From Axinella damicornis (taxonomy: Eukaryota > Porifera > Demospongiae > Axinellida > Axinellidae): a DNA stretch of 64,000 nt. The stretch is taken from contig OZ007514.1 of the NCBI GenBank assembly GCA_963931865.1, positions 7,790,646 to 7,854,645 of the forward strand. Reading direction: 5' to 3'. The notes below the pieces were generated by a model that worked only from the letters and a program-made list of their open reading frames with translations, did no database searches and was not told the DNA's origin. Position numbers and translations under genes: made by a program. Numbering within the stretch: position 1 is the first letter of the stretch; each line of letters starts with the position of its first letter. Positions 11,617-22,497 of this stretch are shown piece after piece.

Positions 11617-12036
11617 TAGGGCTGTCACAATACGGCAAATGGCATATTGCATATTGCATGCAAGATGTTCGCAATATATTGCCGTATTGCAATACACAGA
11701 TGTGGTTATTATTAAAGTAGTAACAGGAAGAGCAAGTATACGTTGAGCAAGTATACGTTCAGCAAGTCATAAAACTACAAGAAGGTTAACGCCTTAGGTT
11801 TTCATACAGAAAAAGAAGTTTGTCAACATTTCAGGCAAAAGACAGGATATCTTGCCATTTACGAGGTTGCCTGTCGAGCTAAACAGCCTTTCGCTGGGTA
11901 CACTTGTGGCACAATACACGCAATACGCTGCAATATATTGCCCTACGCGATATGTCGAAGTAAGTGTATTGAATTGTGTTGCGATACGTCGTATTGCAAT
12001 AATATAGCTACATATTGATATATTGTGACAGCCCTA
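11617..12036. mobile_element. Non-autonomous hAT-like MITE, copy B
   Basis: Same element and same 8-bp flanks (gaacacat at 11609-11616 and 12037-12044) as 160-579, showing common descent by duplication. Confidence 0.85.
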
Positions 12037-12082
12037 GAACACATAGCAATCTTTGTATTAGTGTGTGGCAGTCTACCGTGAG

Positions 12083-12433
12083 AAATGTATTGGGAAACGT
12101 ATACTTAAGGTCGCTAACCAAGAATCTCTGGTACGAACAGCGTGAGCAACTTGATTCTAGAGGTGGAGGTGCGCTGTCACAAGGTGCAGGGCATGACGGA
12201 AGCTTTTACCGATATGCTGTATAGCCTTGCAAAAACGAGCATTTCAGTTCACCCAAAAGCCATATTTACCGATTGGCTCGAGCGAGACAGCAGATAAATT
12301 TATGCTATCAATAAAGGCTTCCGTCATGCCCTGCACCTTGTGACATCGCACCTCCACCGCCAGAATCAAGTAGCTCACGCTCTTCGTACCAGAGATTCTT
12401 GGTTAGCGAGCTATACATTTCCCAATACATTTT
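12083..12433. mobile_element. Hairpin MITE, intact copy B
   Basis: A foldback element of about 351 bp. Its arms run from aaatgtattgggaaacg inward through ctctggtacgaacagcg and return as cgtaccagagattcttgg to tttcccaatacatttt. This is the uninterrupted form of the element at 626-1609. It has no coding capacity. Confidence 0.8.
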
Positions 12434-15400
12434 GCACGGCGTGCGCACGAGTATCCCGTAACATTAACCGTGAGAGTGTGAGATCAGCACTGAAACTGTG
12501 AGACTCGCAGGATTTTCCGTGAGAGTTGGCAGGCCTGTGTTTGTTCTGTGGCATGGTGAAGTATTTCATATAAAGCACACCAGAATTGCTGAAGTTGCTA
12601 GAATGTGTGCTGTAAGCCAGACCTGTCAACATTTGCCAGGTAAAAATCTGGGGAATTTAAAATTACCAGTAGCAAAAACCTGGAGATTGGTGTCCAAAAC
12701 CTGGAGATCGCGTCCAACCATAGTAGGTGAACGTACCGTATCGCAGGGACCTTCTCATTATGTTAACAGAACAACATAATTGTACTGTGCATTTGCAACA
12801 TCCATTACAGAGACTCAAAATGCGACTATGTTAGGTCTTAGCTATGTTCCCTATTGTACATTGTTGTTGCCTGACTGCCTCTTTCTGTTGGTAATCCTTC
12901 ATCGGACTGAGTCGAACGCTTCACCATCGTAGCAGCAGCCGCTGTACCCGCGTACAACCCCCATCAATCTGGGAAGTGGGCACGAGACCACGCTAGTTTC
13001 GTCCCCAGACCAACTTGAGCAAAGTCAGTCTGGGGACGAGACTAGGCTACATGTACTTGTACGTACGTATGCACGTACGTTGCATGATGCCTGAGCTAGC
13101 TAGGCTGCTAGTTACGTCCGAGTCTAGTCGAGACGTGCTGGATTGCCGGTTGCTTCATACTTCCAAATTTTTATCCGCAGGTAAGCCGCTAGCCGTGAGA
13201 ATTCTAAGCAAAACCGGGGGACCGGGGGAATGTGCACCAAACCGGGGGTCTCACGGGCAAACCGTGAGAGTTGACAGGTCTGGTAAGCATAACACCCATG
13301 ATAGTGTCTGCTTGGTGTTGGTAGCGTTTGCTGCTAGAATAATATGCTGCCTTTACTTATAATTACCCGGTATGTACATGTAACTAAAGGCCGAAATGAC
13401 CAAGGTCTCCTTATGTTGTAGGTGGAGGAGAAGCCAAATCCCACGGAGGAAATGTCTTCTCATTATGTGATATGTTTGATGTTGTTGGTATGTACTGCTG
13501 AACGTGCACACATGATAGCTACATGGCGCATGACCACATGTAGACTACTGGTTGAATTTTGTACTATACTCTTTACATGTATGTGTATCCATTTCACAGG
13601 TCTCGGTCTCGCTCGCCATATGACCGTCGCTACAATAGGTCCCAAGCCCACCATACAGGTATGCCTTCGTATGATTTGAGCACATGGTTAAGAAGTAGCC
13701 TCTCTCCTAGGCCTCTGCCCAGCTTGCATTACAAAACAGCTGGGAGAGCCTGGTCAACCAGTTGGTCAATGCTTGGTATGTATGGCAGTCGTCCCTCACT
13801 GGCTAGATGCTTAAGTTACTTGGCACAGTAGCTCCGTTCTTCAATGTTACCGGAGAGGACTGGTTTTCCATACGGTGCTTCCTGCTGGGCACAAGACTGG
13901 CCAACACACAATCAAATCCTTTCTACCAGCTTTTCAATCCCAATGCCACTCATGTGAGATTATGTACCAGGCTCTCTCTGCTTTTCATACTGCAAGCAAC
14001 TGGGTGGAAGTGGTCATTGCACTGATTCACAATCTGGAGTGGAGTCCATTGTTATTACCTTGTGTGCAAAGGGGTGTGACAAGTCAGTGTGTCAGTATCA
14101 ACTTTGGGCAATTAATTGGTCTTGAGTCTAGCCACTTGGGAATTGTCTTTACAAAAGGGTTTCATAAGCTTTCACTAGGAGTATCATGAGAGGCCCAACT
14201 ATAATTATGTCAGCTGTTTATTCCAAATAAAGCATAGTCCACATCCAGTCGTTTGTTATACGTAACAGTGCATTCGGTTAAATTAGTCTCGTTCCCAGAC
14301 CCTCCCTAAAAAGCTGCACACTAATTCACTTGTTCGGTAGGCGTGACCGATCAACATGTTAAGTGCATGCATGACCCATATGACGGTACCTGGTTCGAAT
14401 CTGCCGTCTACCGCTCTGAGCAGCAGATTTCTCTCTCTCTTGAACTTGTCCATCATCAACTGGATGCGCATGCCTGGCCCTGTGACTTGGAGCAGTGCAT
14501 GGCTAGGCTTGCTCTGACTATAGTAGTCTGGCTTGGCTAGGCTGGTTTGAAATTATAGCGCTCTCATAGAATTGCTGACCGACCTCCTGATATAGCTGAG
14601 CAACCTCATAACATCTTTGAGTGACCCCATTAACTGTTTTAAGCGACCTCATAACATTTCTGATTGACCTCGTCAAATTTGGAAACTGACATTTGAATGT
14701 TGGTGCTAAAACACTCCATAGAGGTGAGATCATTTTGCTGAACCCTCCTTGATTTCTGGGCAAATGCTGGGCCGAAGTCCTCTGGAGTGAATTCTAGCTC
14801 TGTGTCCAATGTCCATATACGTATGAGCCCTGTTCCCACGTGCACACTGTAAAGGAGAGGACAAACAGAGTGTATATCCTGGGAATGAGGCAACAATCGG
14901 TACTTGCCGTCCATGTGTTAAGCTAGCTAGTGTTTATCTCCAGCCAAGTAAATCCTTAGAGACATCAAGGTCAAGAAGTAGACCTTTTGGATGACCAAGA
15001 TGGCTCCAGAATTATGAACCAGAGTTTGAGACTATGTAGCTCCCACAACACAGGGCTTACTGGAGGTGTTGTCACTCATGGGCACACCTGTGTACCTGAC
15101 TTGAGTGGGTGTGTTCACCCGCCAATCATAGCCTCATTCCCAGGCCCCATGGGAGTAGAGAAAGCAGCACTGCTCTCGCTCAACATTCTCTCAAAGTTCT
15201 AGCTGTTGCCTACAGTATACGACCATCACACCTCAGAACCACTGAATGCATGTGTGGTGGCCAGTGGGTCAAGTTGTCAATAATTGCCATGGTATCTGTG
15301 TACACAACTTCCACTTTCAACTTCTTGGAGAGGGTGGGGCACATGGGGCTGGGATTGGGATGTGCTGTGTGATGAACCTGATTAGGCAAATGTCAAGTCT

Positions 15401-16262
15401 ATGGGATGCATGTGCTTATGTCAACTTAAGGCAATTAATGGTCCAGTAGCTGTTGCTAAGGAAATGGGGAGTGTGCTGTAGACTACTGGTTCCTTGGACA
15501 TGTTCTCACATATGCGGCATGAACAGATGAAAAGCACTCTTGCTGTCTTTTCTATGCAGTGCATAGCTCCCATGATTGTAGCCATTGAAGAGTAGAGGTA
15601 GCTAGGTGCAGTGAGCAACCGTTTAGCCGTGAACCTGTAGCTAGCTAGATCAGTGAAGAAGTCTCACTCTTGCAGTCATTGTTGCCGTGAGGTAGTGCCC
15701 ATCACTGTAGCCATTGAAGAGATAGACTCGTGAGTGGTCTCCATCCCTGTTGTAGCCATCCAAGAAGTTCAAGCTTCACGATTCGTGTTTCTAGTTATCT
15801 CCTTTAGGTTTTTGTTGTTGACCATGTGCATGTATAAATTTGTCATGACGCAAGGAATTTTGGGTAATTTGCTTAAGCCTTTATTTACAGTACGACGTAC
15901 ACATGCAGACATACAGACACGGTTTACATTTACACGTCTGTGTGGGGCTCTCTCAGGCTCGCCCCAATTGGCAGAATATTAAATTGAAGAACTGCCGTCA
16001 TGTGGAGCTGTGTGAACCCCCCTCTTAGTTTTTACTGTCAATTGTTACCGCATGTGTAGCAGGGTAAAGCTAGCCTTGTCCCCAGACTGTAGTAGAAGCA
16101 GCCTGGCAACTTATCAAACTGTTGCTTTCCTGCCAGTGTTGGCAGTACCAATCAGATTTCAGAATGTTTTGCAAGACAAAACTGTGAATCGAATTGTCAT
16201 GCGTTGAAATGTCGCAATCACACCCATTCACTGTCACAGCTAGTCTCAGTCATGCACACTGG

Positions 16263-16264
<2 letters not shown>

Positions 16265-16294
<30 letters not shown>
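16265..16294. repeat. Poly-G run (B)
   Basis: About 30 G. The same site holds runs of 39 G in C (27348-27386) and 33 G in D (35460-35492). Such runs are prone to sequencing error, so lengths are unreliable. Confidence 0.9.
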
Positions 16295-16296
<2 letters not shown>

Positions 16297-16499
16297 CATT
16301 TCAGGGCGGATTCGGTACCAGGACTAAGAATGCGGTACTGGGACTGAGAATGACAATGTGTGAGGGAGGCCTTCGTACGTGACAGAGGAGAAAGGATTTA
16401 ATACCTCCTTTTGTCTCTCTCTTCTTCCTCCCTCTCCTCTTTTCTTTCTTTCTATGTGTCTCCCTCCCCACACCTCCTCCCCCCACCTCACCCTCCTAG

Positions 16500-16609
16500 G
16501 CTACGTACAGTATGAGTGCAAAAGCAATGCTGCAGGTCATAGACTAGCCACACTGGCAGCAGGCAAGGAGGCTGCAACACTGGGACACCAGGACGAGTCC
16601 ACCGGGAAG
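16500..16609 (+). CDS. Unidentified exon, copy B
   Basis: Pyrimidine tract, tcctag acceptor and gtaaac donor frame a 110-nt open exon reading YVQYECKSNAAGHRLATLAA then GKEAATLGHQDESTGK. I do not recognise the family; the Ala/Leu/Glu-rich composition would suit a helical rod protein. Copy C (27596-27706) has one extra base (gggcaag for gggaag) that shifts the frame, and copy D (35656-35740) has lost the first quarter with the acceptor region. B is the only copy with the full open frame. Confidence 0.4.
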
Positions 16610-16851
16610 GTAAACCATAAGACTGTTAGCTTCACACCACCATGCCAGTGTGCTGCCTTAGACTGTGTGCCTAGCTCCGCATACTACATGTATACTGGAA
16701 AGTATAATATGATTTCAGCATAATATACATTTCTAGGGCACTAGAACAGCAGTAATGGACACATGGACCTCTTGTTGGCTCACATACTGACAGATTGCTT
16801 AGTGGCCAACATACATGGATGTCGTAAAGCAAGTATATTAATGGCATTCTG

Positions 16852-17125
16852 TTCACCTCCCTCCCCCTTCCCCCTCCCTCCTCCTCCCTCCCCCTTCCTC
16901 GCTCCCTCCCTCCTTCTCCCCCCCTCCTCCCTCCCCCCTTCTACCACCCTCCACTCTTCCCCCTCCCTCCTCCTCCCTCCCCCTTCCTTGCTCCATCCCT
17001 CCTCTCTCCCTCCTTCTCCCTCCCTCCTCCCCCCTCCCTCCCTCCTCCTCCTCCCTCCCCCTTCCCCCTCCCCCTTTCCTCCCCCCTCCGTCCCCCCTTC
17101 CCCTCCCTCACCCCTCCCTGTCCAG
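16852..17125. repeat. Pyrimidine-rich CCCT/CCT tract (B)
   Basis: About 270 bp of almost pure C and T made of irregular ccctcc units. Equivalents are 27981-28262 (C) and 35995-36282 (D). It immediately precedes the relic exon at 17126 and would act as an extreme polypyrimidine tract. Confidence 0.9.
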
Positions 17126-17196
17126 TGGTGACTATAAGGAGAGGGGGCAATCTGTATCCACTACTACTTGAAACAGATCGAGGAACTCATTGACAA
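17126..17196 (+). pseudogene. Relic exon with YLKQIEELIDK
   Basis: Between gtccag and gtgagc all three frames contain a stop. One frame ends YLKQIEELIDK, a helical-protein-like run, but is closed upstream by TGA and TAA. The same region in C has an added tata and in D is nearly identical to B. It is best read as a decayed exon shared by all copies. Confidence 0.3.
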
Positions 17197-17348
17197 GTGA
17201 GCAGTCATCAGATTCTGTTGAATCTAACTGTGATGACGTACTGCGGTGCTAAAGACATCAGACTGTCCTGTGGTCCAGCTATGCTAGTGTACAGGCGGTA
17301 CAGGTAGCTGGACCTACAGCATCCTGGGTGTCTACAGTCCTGCTCTTG

Positions 17349-17933
17349 CAGGGTTTCATTTAGGGGGGGGCGGGGGGGGGGCATTCGCCCCCCCTTGGAA
17401 TCTCTTTGCCCCCCCTTGGCATTTTCACATTCCCTATTATACAGTACTGTGAAATGAAATAGGCAATGGCACAAGCCATTCAGATTACAGTTCTTGTAAC
17501 GTGCATATGTAGGTCTGTGTTTGGTTAGTAATAAAATATGATTTTTGCCCCTCAAATTGCCTCAGAATCAATCTCAGAGGATCTAAATTCCAATTTTTTT
17601 TCTGGGGGAGGACCCCCAGACCCCCCTTTAGTAACACATTCCACCTTTGTCCCCTCCCTCCCTCCCTCCCCCCATTCCCATTTGTAAGTGTTATGAAAAT
17701 AAATAAGCAGCTACGTACTTTCATACTGTATGTGTACATGTGTTTTAATTGTGAGTTTTGACCCTAAATTGTGTCAGAATCAATCTCAGAGGATCTAAAT
17801 TCCAAAATTTTCCTGGGGGAGGCCCCCCAGACCCCCCCTATAAAGTGTAGTAACACATGCCACTTATGCCCCCCCAAAGTTCATCGAACCTTAATTTCGC
17901 CCCCTCTTGGGAAAATTTCTAAATGAAAGCCTG
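17349..17933. mobile_element. hAT-like insertion private to copy B
   Basis: A 585-bp element begins cagggtttcatttag and ends ctaaatgaaagcctg (inverted, one mismatch). It is flanked by the 5-bp direct repeat tcttg (17344-17348 and 17934-17938). C and D have the uninterrupted site ctgctcttgtgtagc with a single tcttg. Inside are two copies of a block with tcagaatcaatctcagagga (about 17556-17655 and 17767-17870). No transposase. A 5-bp duplication with cag termini is compatible with a hAT subgroup, but the superfamily is not certain. Confidence 0.75.
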
Positions 17934-18126
17934 TCTTGTGTAGCAAAGAATGCAGGTTTTCCTTCACCCCCCACTCAGAGGGGTTACGTTAACTTTATGT
18001 TCATAATTCCCCGCAACATAACAATTTGTGCAATCTCGAGATTGCACTGCACATTCTCGGAATCTGGAAGTTCGTGCCAATCTCAACCTCCCTAACTCTT
18101 CTTTGGTCTTTTTCCCATCGCACACG

Positions 18127-18216
<90 letters not shown>
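18127..18216. repeat. (CA)n microsatellite
   Basis: About 90 bp of CA repeat. The matching arrays are much shorter in C (28648-28668) and interrupted by cgtg in D (36685-36760). Confidence 0.95.
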
Positions 18217-18219
<3 letters not shown>

Positions 18220-18235
18220 TCACTCATCCCCTCAG

Positions 18236-18340
18236 GCACCATGACCTGTGAGCCCAGTAGCACCAGCAAGGACATGGAACGGTAAACCCCTCATCGAGGC
18301 CAACCAGTTCCAGGAGCAGAGAGAGAAGCTGTCAAGCTGA
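18236..18340 (+). pseudogene. Relic helical-protein exon, copy B
   Basis: After cctcag one frame reads NGKPLIEANQFQEQREKLSS, which has the character of a spectrin-repeat linker, but it contains a TGA near the start. Another frame reads TMTCEPSSTSKDMER and could end at the donor cg|gtaaac (18281). The same arrangement is in C (about 28689) and D (about 36779). Neither reading is fully open, so I call it a decayed exon. Confidence 0.3.
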
Positions 18341-18498
18341 AGCTCACGCAAGGTGCAGACCCGCAGAATTTTATCAGAGGAATGTACACGCTACTGTTGC
18401 TGAAAGTAGGGAGGACCCTAGACTTGCTCGCTTGTATCTGAGAAGCAGCTTTTGCTCATTGTAGGATTCTGAAACTATCATTGATGAGTAGGTGTTGT

Positions 18499-18500
<2 letters not shown>

Positions 18501-18535
<35 letters not shown>

Positions 18536-18592
18536 TGTGTGTGTGATGTGTGTGTGTGTGTGTGTGTGTGTGATTGTGGGTGTGGGTGTGTG
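18501..18592. repeat. (GT)n microsatellite
   Basis: An interrupted GT run. Equivalents at 28950-28985 and 37036-37130 differ in length. Confidence 0.9.
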
Positions 18593-18689
18593 GGTGCATG
18601 TGTGATAGAGAATTTGAGCACCCCTCCTAGAACAAATGCATCTTCAAAACAGACTGGTCAGATATCGAAGCTAATGACTAGCTAGCTGT

Positions 18690-18900
18690 GTCCTTGGATT
18701 GAGCCAAGGGTCCCACGATGTACGATGGGTCCTAGGATGATGCCACGAGTCATAGCACTCTGATCGGGGTACATGTCTCAGGATGGCCCCAAGTTCCTAG
18801 TAGTGATAGGATGGTGCCAAGGGTGTTTCCATCCTAGGATTGTACCCTAAAAAGCTGCCAAGATTCACCATGGGGACAGGGATCTTAGGATGGTGCCAAT
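18690..18900. repeat. Degenerate repeats with aggatggtgcca
   Basis: Irregular units of roughly 25-40 bp built around ctaggatggtgccaag recur here and in the matching parts of C and D. This is a decayed minisatellite with no open frame of interest. Confidence 0.6.
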
Positions 18901-18966
18901 AAGTTGGAAATCTCCCTAGGGGTGCAGCACCCCAATGCTTTCATCAGTTTGCACATGTGTACTAAG

Positions 18967-19775
18967 CTGGACACTATATACAGTGGACCCGGGCCGGGGA
19001 CCCAAGGATCTTCAGCTGTTACAGGAGACAGAAATGCAACTACGTACAAGCAATCTGTGCTAATGTAAAAGCCCAAGCTCATGGTTATGTTGTTACCTTG
19101 AGTATGCAAGTCAGCTTTGCACAACCGGATTAATACTTAGCCTCATTCCCAGGCCGTAATCCTGGGAACCAGGCTAGATTCATACAGTTATTGCTTAATT
19201 AATAACAGAATTAACGTTCAAAGTGCAGAGGGCCGTCGGAACTGGATGTCGACGGCCCTCACCAACCTTGTTCCACGATCTTTCCGAAGCGATCATTTAG
19301 TAACAAGACATGTTGTTACAGATGCACTGTGATCTATCAACAGCTAGCTATGTACGTATACATACCTCTGAAGAAAGCAGCTCAGAGGGTGGAAATTAGG
19401 GGCATGCCCCCAGACCCCCCCCCAGCAAGCAAGGCCTAAAAGATTTGCGCAGCGCGCAACATCAAACTTTCGTGCGACCCTGTATAGAAACATGACAAAG
19501 GTCAAGTGCTTTTTGTAGCCTTGTGTAGTGAGCAAGAGTCTGAATTCGCCCGACTTAGCAAATGGAGGGGCCAGAGAATGAATGTCTGATTATATTCTGA
19601 AGTGGAAAAGTGATGAGGACAAGCTAGAGCATAACGCTGTACACTGAAAATATCTTCCAATTTGTGCTAAGCTGACCTGGAATGATATAACTGTGAGTAT
19701 TGGCTTGTAGGGTACCCGGTCGCCAGTCTTGGGTGCCCGGTCCCGGGTCCTAGGGTCCACTGTTTATAGTGTCCT
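18967..19775. mobile_element. TIR element with 9-bp target duplication (MULE-like)
   Basis: The left end ggacactatatacagtggac and the right end gtccactgtttatagtgtcc are inverted copies with one mismatch. The direct repeat gtactaagc flanks the element (18958-18966 and 19776-19784), and the match extends to 10 bp if one more base is counted. Nine-base duplications are typical of Mutator-like elements. Inside are two perfect or near-perfect palindromes (19138-19177 and 19228-19262). No transposase. Copies at 29360-30195 and 37509-38305 show it predates the duplication; D has lost the right flank. Confidence 0.7.
19138..19177. repeat. Short palindrome of the tagcctcattcccagg family
   Basis: tagcctcattcccaggcc is followed by its inverse cctgggaaccaggctag within 40 bp. 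The family is dispersed across the window on both strands. Confidence 0.75.
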
Positions 19776-20878
19776 GTACTAAGCAGGTTAACTTTTGGCC
19801 TAACTGCCCTTTGTGGCCTATGTAGTTTTTGTCCTTGGTTATCTTAGCAACATTTGAAGTCCTTCAACCACAGTTGTAATGGGGTTATTAATAATTGAAA
19901 CTTGAAAGGAATCATTGGCAAAATGACCCCAAGGGAAACCTTGACCAAGCTGCAATTATGTGAGACAACAGATTGAATTGACATGAGTAGGATGATTCTG
20001 TGGATTCTGTTGCAATCAGTGAGCCTCATGTAAACAGTAGAAAGTAACCCTATTCTCAGGCGAACTAAGGCATGGGACTGGCATAATTTGAGTTCTAGAC
20101 ATACAGGTACACTTTCATCAATATTTTGTAAAGTACAAGGAATCAGATGGAGTATGATGATACCAGACACCCCAAGCTATATGCACGTTACCATGGAAAC
20201 CCCATATGTGGGCGTGGCTAGTAATTGCGGCCCACATCAATCGTCCAATATTTAAGAATAAATCACAAAAGGCAGAGGTGAAGACAACTTTTGTCCGCGA
20301 CCAAACTTTCTGTACACGTTCAGGTCATGGTACTACACACGGAACCATCTACGTGAATCGGCAGTCACCAACAACACTCCTGCTGGACGCCAAAAGTCAT
20401 CAACATCGAGTAGCGTTACGACACAAAGCACGCCCATAAACGAGTATCAACGGTGAACTCACTTCCATGTAGCAAGTTTTGCTATTGCCGATTCATACTC
20501 AACCCCCCAAGCCATATCCGACAACTTTGTGTAGCGTTCTTCACCTCCGCCTTTTGTCCAACACTTTCCATATACACAGTCGGCAGCACACAGTGTAAAG
20601 TTCAGGCATATACTACCGTTCGAAATCCACACAGGAGCAGCACCACGTAGTCACACAAGCAACTACCAAAGGTATAGGCTACAACTAGCACAAAGCAAAG
20701 CTACAACTACGTATCATCCAGAGAGACACACTAGTAGACTACACTCTGCTCGTTTCATCGCGCCGCCATTATCTTTCTCCGTACACTAAATGAATATATC
20801 CGCAGACTATAATTTACTCTCCGCGTGACGTGAAATTGATTTCCCATGCCTTAGTAATGCTGAGTTGCTTGAAGCACT

Positions 20879-20907
20879 CCCCCCCCCCCCCCCCCCCCCC
20901 CCCCCCC
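20879..20907. repeat. Poly-C run
   Basis: 29 C, against 14 C at the matching site in D (39384-39397). Confidence 0.9.
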
Positions 20908-21079
20908 ATGTAATAACGCTTACTGTGCTGTCTCTGTTCTGTTGGTATCCTTCAGACTTGGTAAATCCTTAGACAAGGGATTCATCTTGCTGCTGCCATG
21001 TTTCTAGCTGTTGTAGAATAGGCGCTAGAAAGCATTGAAAATTAATATTTATTATCGCGTTTATCTCAACCATATGTAG

Positions 21080-21331
21080 AACATTGTGGGGTGAGCCAGA
21101 GCCATATCCCACAGCCCTTGAGGTGGAGTGCCTGGCTTTGGACCCCAAGCTTCAAGCCGTCCAATGTGCCTATGGTATTTGGGAAGAGCAGGGGAAGGAG
21201 GGTGGTGGAGTGTGGGAGGGTGATGGTGAGGATGATGCGCGGAGGGAGAAAGAGGCAGCGGAGCAGCGGTATAAGGCTATACTGGACAGGATCTGCAACC
21301 AGAAGGGAATGCTGGACTCTGAACTCTCTGA
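21080..21331 (+). CDS. Spectrin-like exon, copy B
   Basis: The exon lies between tgtag and gtaagt: one base, 83 codons, two bases. It reads LALDPKLQAVQCAYGIWEEQ, an acidic stretch, then AAEQRYKAILDRICNQKGML and DSELS. The trailing bases GA join T of the exon at 22014 to make Asp, so the splice phase agrees. The second half looks like helix C/A of a spectrin or plakin rod. Open throughout. Copy D (39579-39821) differs by an in-frame 9-bp deletion and several substitutions. Confidence 0.55.
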
Positions 21332-21654
21332 GTAAGTCTCTCCCTCACAACTAATTTAATCTCCCTCCGTTGATTCTTATTTTCTTCCTACACTTCACCA
21401 CCCTCCCTCCCTTCCTCCCTCCCTCCCTCCCTCCCTTCCTCCCTCCCTCCCTCCCATCCTCCCACACGAGGTTTTGAAGTGTGAAAGCCTATACAGTTTG
21501 AGCATAAGCAGCTGTAATGCTGAATAAGTTGGCAAGACTGACAGGAAGTGATGTATTCACTTCCTTTCTGATGAGATTGAATCTCATCTGCCGCCATTGG
21601 GTGGGCAACCCAGATGGGGCACAGCAAGCCATGCCAGAACCTGGCTGGCACCAA

Positions 21655-22008
21655 TCCCTCCCTCCCTCACTCCCTCCCTCACTCCCTCCCTCCCTCCCTC
21701 CCTCTCTCCCTCCCTCCCTCCCTCCCTCCCTCCCTCCCTCCCTCCCTCCCTCCCTCCCTCCCTCTCTCCCTCCCTCCCTCCCTCCCTCCCTCCCTCCCTC
21801 CCTCCCTCCCTCTCTCCCTCCCTCCCTCCCTCCCTCCCTCCCTCCCTCCCTCCCTCCCTCCCTCCCCTCCCTCCCTCCCTCCCTCCCTCCCTCCCCTCCC
21901 TCCCTCCCTCCCTCCCCCCTCTCTCCATCCCTCCCTCCCTCCCACCTCCCTCCCTCCCACCTCCCTCCCTCCCACCTCCCTCCCTCCCTCCCTCCCCTCC
22001 CTTCCTCC
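21655..22008. repeat. (CCCT)n array abutting an exon
   Basis: About 350 bp of almost pure ccct tetranucleotides ends directly at the cccag acceptor of the exon at 22014. Copy D has a shorter, more varied array (40120-40386). All six frames are open through it, which creates long false open frames. Confidence 0.95.
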
Positions 22009-22013
22009 CCCAG

Positions 22014-22143
22014 TGCTCATGCATTTCATGATGCATTTGGTTACTTCATTGCATGGCTACGAGACGCAGAGCAGAAGATCCAGAGAGATGACCCCCTCAA
22101 ACTGGAGGTAGCAGAACTCAAAAAAGGACTTACATACCTGCAG
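22014..22143 (+). CDS. Spectrin-repeat exon, copy B
   Basis: The exon lies between cccag and gtaaac. It reads [40 protein letters not shown] and YLQ. AF.DAF..F..WL.DAEQ is the canonical opening of a spectrin repeat in plakins and spectrins, with the invariant Trp, and is the best family evidence in the duplicon. It joins in phase with 21080-21331. The next exon may begin at 22215 (QELHELEQVLQRTPIAIDRA). Confidence 0.65.
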
Positions 22144-22214
22144 GTAAACCACACTGTACCAACAATACAGGTCATACTAGTAGCATTGTGTTGCTTTGCA
22201 GCCCCATCGTAAAG

Positions 22215-22292
22215 CAAGAACTGCATGAACTGGAACAAGTGTTGCAGAGGACACCAATAGCCATAGACAGAGCATTGGTGCACTCACTGTAT
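22215..22292 (+). CDS. Possible spectrin-repeat exon, copy B
   Basis: With a weak acceptor at gtaaag the frame continues in phase from the previous exon: QELHELEQVLQRTPIAIDRA then LVHSL, with a possible donor ct|gtatgc. It fits the end of a spectrin helix B. The stronger acceptor ttgcag 13 bp upstream would give an early stop. Copy D has a TGA in this segment. Tentative. Confidence 0.3.
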
Positions 22293-22311
22293 GCCCTTTG
22301 ACCTCACCCTC

Positions 22312-22406
22312 ACCTCCCCTGTTTTCCACCTCCTTTAGATTGTATTGATACTACATGATAGAGGTCAGAGGTCAATCAGTGTTACCCTCCGTACACTGAA
22401 CTCTCA

Positions 22407-22497
<91 letters not shown>

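Larger units (their letters stand above)
11458..22311 (+). repeat. Duplicon copy B (fullest copy)
   Basis: This is the most complete copy of the array: 11458-15960 matches A, 14583-21055 matches C, and 12083-22311 matches D. Differences are scattered substitutions, small indels, microsatellite length changes and whole transposon insertions. B alone carries the insertion at 17349-17933. It shares its hAT element with A, and the TIR element at 18967-19775 with C and D. Similarity to D ends abruptly after ctgtatgccctttgacctca. Confidence 0.9.

Noticed and set aside
16763..17150. Pro/Leu/Ser-rich and Gly/Arg/Glu-rich open frames over pyrimidine tracts (also in C and D)
   Set aside because: Low-complexity translation of CCT repeats, differing between copies.
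17964..18285. Poly-Cys/Val and poly-His/Thr open frames
   Set aside because: Translation of (CA)n and (GT)n microsatellites.
21517..22212. Long open frames on both strands through the CCCT array
   Set aside because: They are a by-product of a tetranucleotide repeat with no stop codons; only the 22014-22143 exon at the end looks real.
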